In this document: positions 33,301-41,604 of the stretch, in pieces
How the letters are laid out: every line of letters begins with the position of its first letter
Position numbering within the stretch: the first letter of the stretch is position 1
NCBI GenBank assembly: GCA_965656315.1
Contig: CBFHKC010000001.1
Span: forward strand, 62,001-126,000
Source of the DNA: UBA10364 sp965656315
GTDB lineage: Bacteria; Bacteroidota; Bacteroidia; Flavobacteriales; Schleiferiaceae
Reading direction: 5' to 3'
DNA: 64,000 nucleotides
The notes under the pieces: model-generated
Databases searched by the model: none
What the model was told of the DNA's origin: nothing
Seen by the model: only the letters and a program-made list of their open reading frames with translations
Translations under genes and position numbers: made by a program

Positions 33301-36300
33301 CTACTACGCTCATGCGATGCCCCGCGGGGGTGGTAACCGTAAACTTGTTGGTCAAACTAAGTGTCGGATCACTTTCCATCGCAGTGTTGCGCGTGAGCTT
33401 AAGCGTTTTTAAATCCTCAAAAACAACGTCAATATTGTTATCCGCAGGCCAGATATCATCGGGTAATAGGTCACCCCAAGGAGTGACTTTAAGCGGCACT
33501 TCATACTCGTAATAATTGCCATTGTAATCTGAACCAAGTCGAACAAAAATATTAAGATCGTCATCGTTCAATGCTTCGAACTCGTCACCAGCCTCTGCGT
33601 GCACGAACATGCGCAAGCGCTTATACATTCGCATGTCAAAATTGAAATTTCGGAAAACGGCACGTGCATCGCCGTCCTCTAAATCACATACCTCAAGCGA
33701 CATACTCTGTTCATTCTGCTGAATGATCTGAGTACCACCATATACTTGCTGACGCTCAATATCCGGAGGTAGGACGTAAGGTATTGGATCTCTTCCACCG
33801 TTTTCTTCTAAGTTAACAGCGTTGACATTAAATGAGGTTTCACTGCTTTCGTCAATCGGCACATTCTCTCGAATATCATCCAAAGAGAATGGGAATCGAC
33901 GCCACTCTCCTCGAACGAGGTCCAAACGAGCGAAGCGAAGAACAATAGGATCCGCAAACTCAGTCATGAACATTCGCAAGAAGCGAATAGAACGAAAATC
34001 TGAAATGCCACCGACCTTCTTCTCAGGTTCGAAAATTGGAATTTTGAATTGAATCCAACGCGTAGGACGTGAAACTCCATTTGGGAGATCATGACTTTGC
34101 GTTTCGTAGATATCAGCGATGTAATTCTGACCGACAACAAGATCCTGAGGACGCATCGATACACGGTACTGGAAGTAACTCTCTGTCTTGCTTAGTGTTT
34201 GATCACGATTCGCATCCTCTTTATCCGGAACGTTCGTCGCAGAGGCAGGAACTCCATTCAACGTCGTGGTTGAGCTATTGCCCTCTGAACCGTTGAAGTT
34301 CTTATACCGCTGAAGAATGTCTGCCGATTCATTATCTAAGCTATCGCCTCTGTAGAACACAAAATTATCGCCATTTGGATCTCCGTAGACCTTGTTGTAA
34401 GCAGCCGAATTGGATCCAAAAGTGGAATTTATTCGATCGAGGTAAGCAGTAGACCCTTGAGGATTCCAAACACGTTCCTCGGCATCCGTTAGTGCATCGA
34501 AACCGACATCTTGAGATTCTCGAGCTCCGGCGGCATTATCGAAAAATTCGGTGATTGGCTGGATTTGACTCAAATATCCCCATTGGGTGCTGTCCATACT
34601 CGACTTATCGCCACTGGCTGGGATTCCATTTTCAAAACTTTGACGTCCATCTTTGAGTATGTCCTCACTAACGCTACCAAGGTTAAAATATAGATCACCA
34701 CCGTCCGGTGCGTCAGGGTTATCATAGAAAGGGTCCATCACCCAGAATTGGATGAATTCTATATTTTGTTCCTCAAAGTTGTTAATCTGCAAGGGACGCA
34801 TGATTCCCGCCCATCGTGATTCAGGATCTAAAAGCTGGCCATCTGGCCCCATACCCTGGCTAATGCCTGGAGATCCCTCAACGTCAAAGTTGTAAGGTCC
34901 TCGTTCACTAGGATAATAGGCTAAATCGAACATCGCAATGTTTCTCGCCTGGTTTTGCTGTAAGCTAAAATTTGGGAATACCTCGCGAATCAATACTTCA
35001 CGCATACGCTGATCAGAAGTAATTTCCGGATCGTTTCGAATGTTATCAGGAACATTCTGTCCGCCGGTATAAAACGTTGGATCTACGATATACCAGGCCA
35101 ATTTTGCCCGATTATACCCATAGGCCAAATCATTATTCAGAGCACTTTCTGGAAATAGATCAGACTGATTTCCTGGGGTCGACGCTAAATTCCACGAATT
35201 CAAGCTTCGTAAATCTATGGTCGTTTGAGAACTTTCGAAATCGTCCAAATATGTAGTTTCAGCCCCTGTAATGCGAATACCTCTCGGAGATCCGGGAATC
35301 AAATGAGCAAATTCACCCTTGAACTGAAGCGTCGACTTTTCTTTAGTCTCAATCAGTGGCAATGCATCCATGAACCTCGTTAGATAAGGTGCATCTGCAT
35401 TGTAATTTGTGTTCATGCCCCATATCGTATTCGCAATCGGTTCATCGCCGATATTCACCTTTTGGGTCAACGGTCGTTCTGAAAGACGAAGCCAAGTACC
35501 TCCTACATTCAGGTTGTCATTAACCTTGTGATCTACCATACCTCCGTAGAAGGTTTTCGCCTGAACATTGAAAAGGGTATTGTTCTCAAAATTCACTTTG
35601 ATTGGCGCTCCAGAGTTCATAACTCCTTCGTTGATAATGCGGACTCTTCCCAACGAGTAATCCACAGTATAATCCTGATTTTCCACCAGAGTACGCCCAC
35701 CTGCAGTGACACTTACTGAACCCTGAGGAATATTAAATGCACCAAGCTGAATCTCTGATCCAGAAGCGCTTTTATATTGGCCTCTTAAAATGAATTTATT
35801 GAGCTGTGTTTGTTCTTGAGCTCGGAATCGAGTACTGTCGTACAACGACTGGTACACATACTTTTCACGCGCTTTCTCCGTGTCCAATTTATTATACAGA
35901 TTCGACCCAAAAGGTTCTACAACTGGGAAAATGATTCTACCCCGCTGCTGATCAATTGTAACCCCAGGCACGAAATCGAAAATACCATCGGGAAAAGGAT
36001 CGTTGTTGTTGTTCAATCGATCTAATTCCATCACACCCACAAGTAATGTATCACTAAGATTTCCGTCAGGTAAGAACGGAATAGGAACCCCAGTCTCGTC
36101 GTTCATATAAAGAACGTCCATGTAGAAATCTTCTCGATCTAACTGGAAAGCGTTTAATGCATAGATGTTTTTCATCATCAAATCCCAAGTCGGCAACTTT
36201 ACGTCTAGGACCGTAGATTTTAACATCTTTAGAATTAGAGTCTTGGGGGGCGTGACCCCGTCATTAGAGAATTCACCTACTTGATAGGTTCGGCCTCCAG

Positions 36301-37663
36301 CGGTATATTGAAAAGCAACCGCAAGAACTTCGTCTTGATTCAACGCTTGGTTCAAGGTCACATACCCCAACTGTGCATTGATTCGGTACTGGTTCGGCTC
36401 TAACTTTCGTGCATTCGCAAGCTCGATATACTCTCTAGCCTCACTAAATCCATTAGCACTCAGATCCTGGTTTGCCGTTGCAATGTCACGAACCCCAGGA
36501 ATATCACTCTGCAGCGTGAGCGGGTCAAGTTTATTGTTCGCATTGTTCGGGTAGCCTTCTATATTGACATTTTGCCCCGGAAATATTGTTGCACCTGGTA
36601 GGTTTGAGGCCGTCGTACGGTAAGCATAATCTTCGTCCTCCCCTAAATCCATGAAGGCGACGATATTTCTCAGGTTTTGCGTGGCACTGCGCTCATTTGT
36701 TACCCACACTTCCACCTTCGTGATTTGAACCGGAGAAGTAATCAAAGGCAAGTTTTCGAGGTATTCTTCGTAATGATCTCGGAAAAATGTACTCAAGAAA
36801 AAGTGTCTATTCGCCTCATATTGATCGCCTTGGATCCTGAACTCGGTAGTGGTCCCTCCTCCTTGAACATTAATGCTTTGGGTTTGAGACATTTGCTCTG
36901 AGAAGACCGTAGTTACGCTTGTATTTCCGAACTGGAATTGGCCTTTTAGACCGCGTAAACTTTGAGCACCGGTGATTAGAGATGAATTCACAGGCATGTT
37001 GATGTTCCCCATCTCCAAGCGCTTGACGATATCATCTTCTTCGCCTTCGAAGTCGAGCTTCATCTTGTTGTCAAAAGCGAACGTTGCCTCAGTGTCATAA
37101 TTAACACCTAGTTCTAATCGGTCACCAATTTTACCTTTCACATTCATTTGAATGCGCTGACCAAAGTCAAAAGCAAACGTTTTTTGATTGCGAACCGGGA
37201 TTCCTGGGTTTTCGATATACTGATACCTTCCTCCGAAGCGAATCTCCGCCATCCCTTGGGGACGAATCTCTACGATATCACTCCCAAATACCTTTCCTAA
37301 GGCCTCGTTACCTGTTTGAATCTGGGGAACAAGACCGGCGTCATCTCTAGGACTATCGCCACTTTGATTGAAAATTGAGCTCTTTGAAGAAAAGTAATCA
37401 GACTCCGCATTGTCGTACATGAATTGTCTGTACTGATCGGTTGTCCATACCTGTGGTATCGGAAGACGAACATCTCCTATCTTCTTATATACCAAATAGT
37501 TTCCTGTGATTGGGTCGAATATGATCTCCCTAGTGTAATTCGCAGGGTCTTCCAATTCTACCCCAGCAGTTCCTGTCGAATCACTTTGTGCTAGAAGCAG
37601 CGAAGGCGCCATAAAAAGCGCCAACCAAAAGGTTATAAGATATGTCCGATAAGTACTTTTCAT
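30356..37663 (-). CDS. sprA: SprA, outer-membrane translocon channel of the type IX secretion system
   Basis: A 2435-residue protein matching SprA/SovA, the giant beta-barrel that forms the T9SS export channel across the outer membrane and is needed for gliding in motile species. Visible: a signal peptide (residues about 1-25), an N-terminal region typical of SprA (EIIFDPITGNYLVYKKIGD), many strand-rich repeats, and a C-terminal strand ending in Phe-Asn-Leu-Ala-Gln. Two basic low-complexity insertions stand out, near residues 1628-1670 and 1914-1955, both rich in Gly, Lys and Arg. The gene starts immediately after the ruvA stop (no gap) and is followed by gcvH. The T9SS cargo in the window (10473, 38353 and 39146 genes) should pass through it. 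Confidence 0.95.
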   Translation of the reverse strand: MKSTYRTYLITFWLALFMAPSLLLAQSDSTGTAGVELEDPANYTREIIFDPITGNYLVYKKIGDVRLPIPQVWTTDQYRQFMYDNAESDYFSSKSSIFNQSGDSPRDDAGLVPQIQTGNEALGKVFGSDIVEIRPQGMAEIRFGGRYQYIENPGIPVRNQKTFAFDFGQRIQMNVKGKIGDRLELGVNYDTEATFAFDNKMKLDFEGEEDDIVKRLEMGNINMPVNSSLITGAQSLRGLKGQFQFGNTSVTTVFSEQMSQTQSINVQGGGTTTEFRIQGDQYEANRHFFLSTFFRDHYEEYLENLPLITSPVQITKVEVWVTNERSATQNLRNIVAFMDLGEDEDYAYRTTASNLPGATIFPGQNVNIEGYPNNANNKLDPLTLQSDIPGVRDIATANQDLSANGFSEAREYIELANARKLEPNQYRINAQLGYVTLNQALNQDEVLAVAFQYTAGGRTYQVGEFSNDGVTPPKTLILKMLKSTVLDVKLPTWDLMMKNIYALNAFQLDREDFYMDVLYMNDETGVPIPFLPDGNLSDTLLVGVMELDRLNNNNDPFPDGIFDFVPGVTIDQQRGRIIFPVVEPFGSNLYNKLDTEKAREKYVYQSLYDSTRFRAQEQTQLNKFILRGQYKSASGSEIQLGAFNIPQGSVSVTAGGRTLVENQDYTVDYSLGRVRIINEGVMNSGAPIKVNFENNTLFNVQAKTFYGGMVDHKVNDNLNVGGTWLRLSERPLTQKVNIGDEPIANTIWGMNTNYNADAPYLTRFMDALPLIETKEKSTLQFKGEFAHLIPGSPRGIRITGAETTYLDDFESSQTTIDLRSLNSWNLASTPGNQSDLFPESALNNDLAYGYNRAKLAWYIVDPTFYTGGQNVPDNIRNDPEITSDQRMREVLIREVFPNFSLQQNQARNIAMFDLAYYPSERGPYNFDVEGSPGISQGMGPDGQLLDPESRWAGIMRPLQINNFEEQNIEFIQFWVMDPFYDNPDAPDGGDLYFNLGSVSEDILKDGRQSFENGIPASGDKSSMDSTQWGYLSQIQPITEFFDNAAGARESQDVGFDALTDAEERVWNPQGSTAYLDRINSTFGSNSAAYNKVYGDPNGDNFVFYRGDSLDNESADILQRYKNFNGSEGNSSTTTLNGVPASATNVPDKEDANRDQTLSKTESYFQYRVSMRPQDLVVGQNYIADIYETQSHDLPNGVSRPTRWIQFKIPIFEPEKKVGGISDFRSIRFLRMFMTEFADPIVLRFARLDLVRGEWRRFPFSLDDIRENVPIDESSETSFNVNAVNLEENGGRDPIPYVLPPDIERQQVYGGTQIIQQNEQSMSLEVCDLEDGDARAVFRNFNFDMRMYKRLRMFVHAEAGDEFEALNDDDLNIFVRLGSDYNGNYYEYEVPLKVTPWGDLLPDDIWPADNNIDVVFEDLKTLKLTRNTAMESDPTLSLTNKFTVTTPAGHRMSVVGAPNLGNVRTLLIGIRNPKKRTGSDGDDGQSKCAEIWVNELRLSDFDNRGGWAATATASAKLADVANVNLTGTMSTIGFGSIDQTVNERNKFAERNYGIQTNVNLDKVLPKESGIKFPMFFSFSESFKTPQFNPLDPDIEFKDALASVSSPEQRDSLRYAGQEYQMRKSLNFTNVRKEKSGGGNKLPRSGTPRGGGPKAAKETTKGGKGTGLNWGNSPVAISNFNTSYAFTESDRRNINIVKDHRVMHTAAINYNYQTRPKNIAPFKSAVKSKQLALIRDFNFYYLPSKVSMRTEVRRQLATMQMRNTFDPNIQLPVTYNKALVTKRMYDIAYDLSKGLKVDYNATAQSRVDELPGDPKNQANRDTIIAGLASLGRPTQFHHTLNVNWQTPINKLPFMDFTSASVRYAANYDWTSNSTAALNPKSKPEIYFGNTAQNSNSIQLNSNANFVNLYNQVPFLRKANQGGRPQPVARKRGGAPQKRGAPQKEGAKGDKKKDKDPPKILLSAARVAMMLRSASLTFSQTNGTLLPGVITNPVYFGVDPSSLMAPGLDFVFGAQSDVADKAAQNGWLTQNTRQPNQYQNTFTENLNFRAVVEPWQDIRLQITATKVSGLNSSSIFRYHDPIQDSTLGLPLGYYHFNPMEMGNYSISFLSINSAFEKVDSTYSPVYETFLNHRVPVSERLALQRADLDPTYIPTLINGVADTTGTRAGYDGFSYNSADVLVPAFLAAYSGKDPNEVELNGRPGLPMPNWNLNFNGLMRIPWFKKNFQSFTLTHTYKSMYTMSSFQTNMLLQQRIQNGEPANNIRNTNGDFLPAYQISQVSISENFGPFVGLNVRLKNQASLRFDLKKNRQMNLSLVNNQMTDTRGLEVVIGTGYIIKDVSFNVISDGRRQKITSNLDLKLDFSLRDNQTVIRRIQENVDQVTAGQRIWKVKASANYMLSSKLTASLYYDQTVSTFKTSNAFPTLNTNAGIAFRFNLAQ

Positions 37664-38245
37664 TTACAGCAGCTGCAACGCTTTTCTGACCAACTCTTCT
37701 GTTGGTGCGTTTGGATCTTGCTTGAGTAATTTGTTGAGTGCTGCCTCAGACTGCTTTGCTGTTATTCCTAAGGTCGTGAGTGCTGCATGGGCTTCTATGC
37801 GAGCTGAACCAGAGGATGAAATCTGAGTTGCCCCTTCAATCTGCGTTTTAGCCACTTTGTCTTTGAGGTCGATGACGATACGCTGCGCTGTTTTAGCACC
37901 TATACCTTTGACCCCTTGAAGGGTAACCGCGTCCTCACTCATAATAGCACTCTCTACTTCATTTGGTGCCAAAGAGCTTAAAATCACACGGGCAGTATTT
38001 GCACCCACGCCACTTACACTAATCAGCAATTCAAACAAAGCCTTCTCACGTTGAGTAGAGAACCCAAATAACATTTGTGCATCCTCTCGTACTAAGTGAT
38101 AAGTATAGAGCAGCCCTGAGGTTTTAGGTTCGATATCCGCGTAGGTATTCAAAGAGATCTGTACATCGTAACCAACTCCACCACAGTCTACAACAACTTG
38201 TGTGGCCGATTTCATGGCAAATTCTCCTTTTACGTAATAAATCAT
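37664..38245 (-). CDS. ruvA: Holliday junction branch migration protein RuvA
   Basis: Tetrameric junction-binding subunit (193 aa) of the RuvAB recombination motor. The N-terminal OB-type domain (MIYYVKGEF ... VVDCGGVGYDVQISLNTY), helix-hairpin-helix region (SGVGANTARVILSS and LQGVKGIGAKTAQRIVIDL) and the small C-terminal domain III (ALTTLGITAKQSEAALNKL) are all present. ATG 38245 gives the standard N-terminus; another ATG 15 bases upstream is less likely. sprA begins on the next base after its stop. The partner ruvB lies at 45063-46091 with queG, not with ruvA. Confidence 0.95.
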   Translation of the reverse strand: MIYYVKGEFAMKSATQVVVDCGGVGYDVQISLNTYADIEPKTSGLLYTYHLVREDAQMLFGFSTQREKALFELLISVSGVGANTARVILSSLAPNEVESAIMSEDAVTLQGVKGIGAKTAQRIVIDLKDKVAKTQIEGATQISSSGSARIEAHAALTTLGITAKQSEAALNKLLKQDPNAPTEELVRKALQLL

Positions 38246-38305
38246 GTTTGTTGGTTTCAATCTCCTTTAAACGTCCTACCAAATGGTTTAGTACGTCCCT
38301 AACGC

Positions 38306-38332
38306 AAAAAACCGCGCTCTTGTGGGCACGGT
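38306..38332 (-). terminator. Intrinsic terminator after the small T9SS protein gene
   Basis: On the minus strand ACCGTGC pairs with GCGCGGT (one T-G pair) over an 8-base loop and is followed by six Ts. It separates the gene at 38353 from ruvA. Confidence 0.7.
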
Positions 38333-38352
38333 CTTTTGAAAACTACAAGTTT

Positions 38353-39039
38353 TTAGTGTCGAACAATAAGCCTTTTAAAAGATGTTCCGTCCACACTGTA
38401 AAGGTATACTCCATTTGAAAGATCATCCACATAAATGCTGTTTTTACCTGAATTCAGGTTTTCTGATCGTACCAAAGATCCTAGTGCATTGTAGAGCTGG
38501 AACGTGCCACCTCTCGGGGCATCCACTGTGATTTGATTTTTAGCCGGATTAGGATAAACCGCATCTTCACGAACATTTACTTCTATCGTACCAACAGTAG
38601 GACCGGCAGAAATAATCACCCACACACTCAAAGAGTCACTCGGGTTCTTTCCTTCATAAAAGACATAACGTGTGCTGTCTGTGCATACGACACCTGTATT
38701 TGGGCTGTATACGTGTCCTGAGAAATCAGTTTTAATAGCTCCAGCTAAAATTTGAACTGAACCGATAGAACTATCTACGTCAGCGGAATAACAATAATCC
38801 CAACAGTAATACGCACTGTCAAAAGCACAATCCGCCGCGTTGTAAGCACGCTTAACAAAAACATCCAAATCTTGAGAAGACACGTTCTCCACATCGATAC
38901 TAAAGCCGTAATCAGCAACTGAGGTTGAATTCACCTCTAGGATAGAATCCATTTCTGCAACCACCAATGATTGGGCTTTGATTGACATGGTTGATAACAT
39001 GGTCAATGTCAAGAATAATAGGGTATATACTTTTTTCAT
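38353..39039 (-). CDS. Small secreted protein with T9SS type A sorting domain
   Basis: A 228-residue exported protein of unknown role. It has a signal peptide (residues about 1-22, ending SIKAQ), a central beta-rich region of about 125 residues with several cysteines (DCAFDSAYYCWDYCYS, GVVCTDS), and a C-terminal type A sorting domain (VYPNPAKNQITVDA ... NGVYLYSVDGTSFKRLIV). The T9SS would export it and the C-terminal domain would be removed or anchored. It is monocistronic, with a -7 element 22 bases upstream and a terminator downstream, and is divergent from the Omp28-like gene. Confidence 0.82.
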   Translation of the reverse strand: MKKVYTLLFLTLTMLSTMSIKAQSLVVAEMDSILEVNSTSVADYGFSIDVENVSSQDLDVFVKRAYNAADCAFDSAYYCWDYCYSADVDSSIGSVQILAGAIKTDFSGHVYSPNTGVVCTDSTRYVFYEGKNPSDSLSVWVIISAGPTVGTIEVNVREDAVYPNPAKNQITVDAPRGGTFQLYNALGSLVRSENLNSGKNSIYVDDLSNGVYLYSVDGTSFKRLIVRH

Positions 39040-39060
39040 GATGTGTCAATTTTCTGAACC

Positions 39061-39068
39061 CAAAGATA
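39061..39068 (-). promoter_or_regulatory. Putative Bacteroidota -7 element for the small T9SS protein
   Basis: Minus-strand TATCTTTG, a full TAnnTTTG match, 21 bases upstream of the ATG at 39039. It lies in the 106-base divergent region shared with the Omp28-like gene. Confidence 0.5.
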
Positions 39069-39145
39069 ATCAATGTTTTTCATTCCGAGTTACACCGTTG
39101 ATACAAGGTTTTTTAGTAATTTCCCGTCTTTAAAAACACAATTGC

Positions 39146-41023
39146 ATGAAAAAACTTCTACTATCTTTTGCAGCAGCAGCACTTTCAACAGGCGCTATAG
39201 CACAAGGACAGGGTTCCGTTTTCTCTGAGGATTTCAATTCTGGAATCCCGACAGGATGGACTCAACAAAACGCAGGATCCGATGGTGGATTCTTAGCTGG
39301 AAATGCGACTACGCTAAGCTCGCAGTATTTCACAATCTCAGATCCAGGGTCAAACTTTGTAGCAACTAATGACGATGCTTGTAACTGTACTAAAAGCGAT
39401 GAGTACCTTGTATCGAGCGCTTATGATTTAAGCACGTACTCTCAGCTTCATGCAACTTTCAAATCTTTCTTTTACCAAGCGACTTACCAGGGAGCTGTAG
39501 AAGCAGGTCAATTTAAGTACTCTACCGATGGTGGTACGACTTGGACTAAACTCGCTGACATCACTCCGGGTGCCGACTGGACTGATCAATACGTAGATAT
39601 TTCTGCTGCTTGTGGTAACGCAAGTGTTCAGTTTGCATTTAACTACCAAGATGGTGGTGGTTGGTTGTACGGTTTAGGCATCGACGATTTCGTGATTTTC
39701 CAACCTTACAACTTCGACCTAGCTGTTGAAACGTTAGACATGTTCTCAACTGTTGGCTTGAACAATGCACCTTTTACTATTGAAGGTTCATTAACCAACT
39801 ATGGTGGTGCTACTATCACTAGCCTTGATATTAACTATACCATCAACGGTGGTACTGCAACAACGGCTAGTTTAACAGGTTTGAGCATCGCTCCTTACCA
39901 AACGTACAACTACACACACACTACCAACTGGACTCCAGCTGCAACAGGTGTTTACGATGTAGCTGTTTATGCTTCTGCACTAAACGGTGGTTTCGATTCT
40001 AATACAGGTAACGATACCCTTTCTGCTGAAATCACAGTTGTTCCTGCAACAACTGATCGTGTTGTACTTGCTGAGGAATTCACATCTTCAACATGTCCTC
40101 CATGTGCCAGCTTCAACCCTGGCTACAAGCAGCTGTTAGACGATAACAACGCAAACACAGCAGCTGGTCGAGTTACCTCGATCAAATACCAAATGAATTG
40201 GCCATCTCCAGGTACTGACCCTGCTTACAACTCTGAAGCTGCAGCTCGTCGTACTTTCTGGGGCATTACTGGTGTGCCAGATGTTGTTTACTCTGGTTAC
40301 AATGTTCCAACTTCTCAGGACAACATTGACCTAGTTAAAGATATTCCAGCACTCGCTACTTTGAGCGCAGAATGGAGTGCTACTGGTGGGTATATCCAAT
40401 GTGACGTAACTGCTGAGGCTTTGGCAGACTTAGGTTCAAACGTGAAGTTGCACATGGCAATGATTGAAAAAGAAATTTCACACAACGTTCAAACCAACGG
40501 AGAAACTACTTTCTATCACGTATTCCGCAAGTACATGGACGGCGCAAGCGGTCACGCTATGGGCAACATGACTGCAGGTAACTACTCGCACTACGCAAAC
40601 TCTACGATTACAGTTAGTGCTGCTCCAGCGCAGAACTCTTTCGACTTCTGGGTAGGTACTTCTAACATGGATATCGTTGTATTCTTACAAGACGAAATCT
40701 CAGGTGAAGTTCTTCAAAGTGCTCTTGCGACTTTCACTACATCAAACGTAGACGAAATGGACAACCTAGCTCGCTTTATCGCTGTTTACCCGAACCCAGC
40801 AAATGACTTCGCTGGTGTTGAATTAGATCTTATCGATCGTTCTGAGGTTGCTATCAACGTAGTTAACACTATGGGACAAACGGTATTCACTTCAGCTCAA
40901 ACACTTGATGCTGGTACTCAAAAAATCAACTTAGAAACTGCTCAGCTAAGCGCTGGTATGTACTTCGTTAATGTAAACGTAAATGGTGTAAGCAAGAGCT
41001 TGCGCTTGAACGTTGCTCACTAA
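39146..41023 (+). CDS. Secreted Omp28-like (thioredoxin-fold) protein with jelly-roll domain and T9SS type A sorting domain
   Basis: A 625-residue protein. Order: signal peptide (about 1-19); a jelly-roll/cleaved-adhesin-like domain about 24-185 (EDFNSGIPTGWTQQNAG, GLGIDDFVIFQP); a beta-sandwich to about 295; an Omp28-like domain with EEFTSSTCPPCASFNP (Cys317/Cys320) and GVPDVVYSG; and a type A sorting domain (VYPNPANDFAGVEL ... AGMYFVNVNVNG). The CxxC in an Omp28 domain suggests a thioredoxin-like fold facing the cell surface; a catalytic redox role is inference. It is first in a plus-strand run with a TlpA-like gene, DUF6029 and an Omp28-like lipoprotein, but a strong terminator follows its stop directly. 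Confidence 0.85.
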   Translation: MKKLLLSFAAAALSTGAIAQGQGSVFSEDFNSGIPTGWTQQNAGSDGGFLAGNATTLSSQYFTISDPGSNFVATNDDACNCTKSDEYLVSSAYDLSTYSQLHATFKSFFYQATYQGAVEAGQFKYSTDGGTTWTKLADITPGADWTDQYVDISAACGNASVQFAFNYQDGGGWLYGLGIDDFVIFQPYNFDLAVETLDMFSTVGLNNAPFTIEGSLTNYGGATITSLDINYTINGGTATTASLTGLSIAPYQTYNYTHTTNWTPAATGVYDVAVYASALNGGFDSNTGNDTLSAEITVVPATTDRVVLAEEFTSSTCPPCASFNPGYKQLLDDNNANTAAGRVTSIKYQMNWPSPGTDPAYNSEAAARRTFWGITGVPDVVYSGYNVPTSQDNIDLVKDIPALATLSAEWSATGGYIQCDVTAEALADLGSNVKLHMAMIEKEISHNVQTNGETTFYHVFRKYMDGASGHAMGNMTAGNYSHYANSTITVSAAPAQNSFDFWVGTSNMDIVVFLQDEISGEVLQSALATFTTSNVDEMDNLARFIAVYPNPANDFAGVELDLIDRSEVAINVVNTMGQTVFTSAQTLDAGTQKINLETAQLSAGMYFVNVNVNGVSKSLRLNVAH

Positions 41024-41043
41024 GCATAATAATTGCTATTTTT

Positions 41044-41072
41044 ACGGGGGACTTCGGTCCCCCGTTTTTTTT
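41044..41072 (+). terminator. UUCG-tetraloop intrinsic terminator
   Basis: A perfect 9-base stem (ACGGGGGAC with GTCCCCCGT) closed by a TTCG tetraloop and followed by eight Ts. It lies 20 bases after the Omp28-like stop and ends only 17 bases before the next ATG. Confidence 0.93.
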
Positions 41073-41089
41073 GCAACATATTTCAGAAC

Positions 41090-41593
41090 ATGAAGAATCT
41101 TCTTACCGCCTTTGCACTGCTTTTCGCAAGCCTATCTATTCAAGCTCAAGTTCTACCGAGCACTACCTTGAAAACACTCGAGGGTAAACAAATTGATATC
41201 AAAGATGCTATCAGTACGGAAGGGCCAACTGTGATCAGCTTTTGGGCTACGTGGTGCAAACCATGTATTAAAGAATTGACCGCTTTCACGGACTATGCTA
41301 TGGATCTCGAGGACGAATTTGGAGCCAAGGTACTCGCGGTGAGTATTGATGATACTCGTAATTCTGCTCGGGTAGCTCCACTTGTTCAAGGTCAAGGATG
41401 GGATTATACCGTATTGCTTGATGAGAACCAAGACCTCAAACGCAATCTCGGTATTGTAAACGTTCCTTTTACACTCGTATTGAACCGTGCAGGTGAGATC
41501 GTATGGAAGCACAGTGGATATTCTCCAGGCGATGAAGAAACACTTGCAGAAGTCGTTGAAGAAGTCGCAGCAGGTAAGACACCATCACACTAA
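41090..41593 (+). CDS. TlpA-like periplasmic thioredoxin
   Basis: A 167-residue exported thioredoxin-fold protein of the TlpA/ResA/AhpC-TSA group. It has a signal peptide (residues 1-19, ending SIQAQ), the active site FWATWCKPCIKE (Cys56/Cys59), cis-proline region NVPFTLVLN and the usual C-terminal helix. ATG 41090 is chosen because the earlier TTG-initiated frame would start inside the upstream terminator. It lies 11 bases before the DUF6029 gene. Its likely role is thiol reduction or oxidation of envelope partners; the neighbouring Omp28-like and DUF6029 proteins each carry a cysteine pair and are plausible partners. Confidence 0.9.
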   Translation: MKNLLTAFALLFASLSIQAQVLPSTTLKTLEGKQIDIKDAISTEGPTVISFWATWCKPCIKELTAFTDYAMDLEDEFGAKVLAVSIDDTRNSARVAPLVQGQGWDYTVLLDENQDLKRNLGIVNVPFTLVLNRAGEIVWKHSGYSPGDEETLAEVVEEVAAGKTPSH

Positions 41594-41604
41594 TCAAAAC
41601 ACAG

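Noticed and set aside
41033..41089. A TTG-initiated extension of the TlpA-like protein
   Set aside because: It would translate through the terminator hairpin and place about 19 odd residues before a normal signal peptide.
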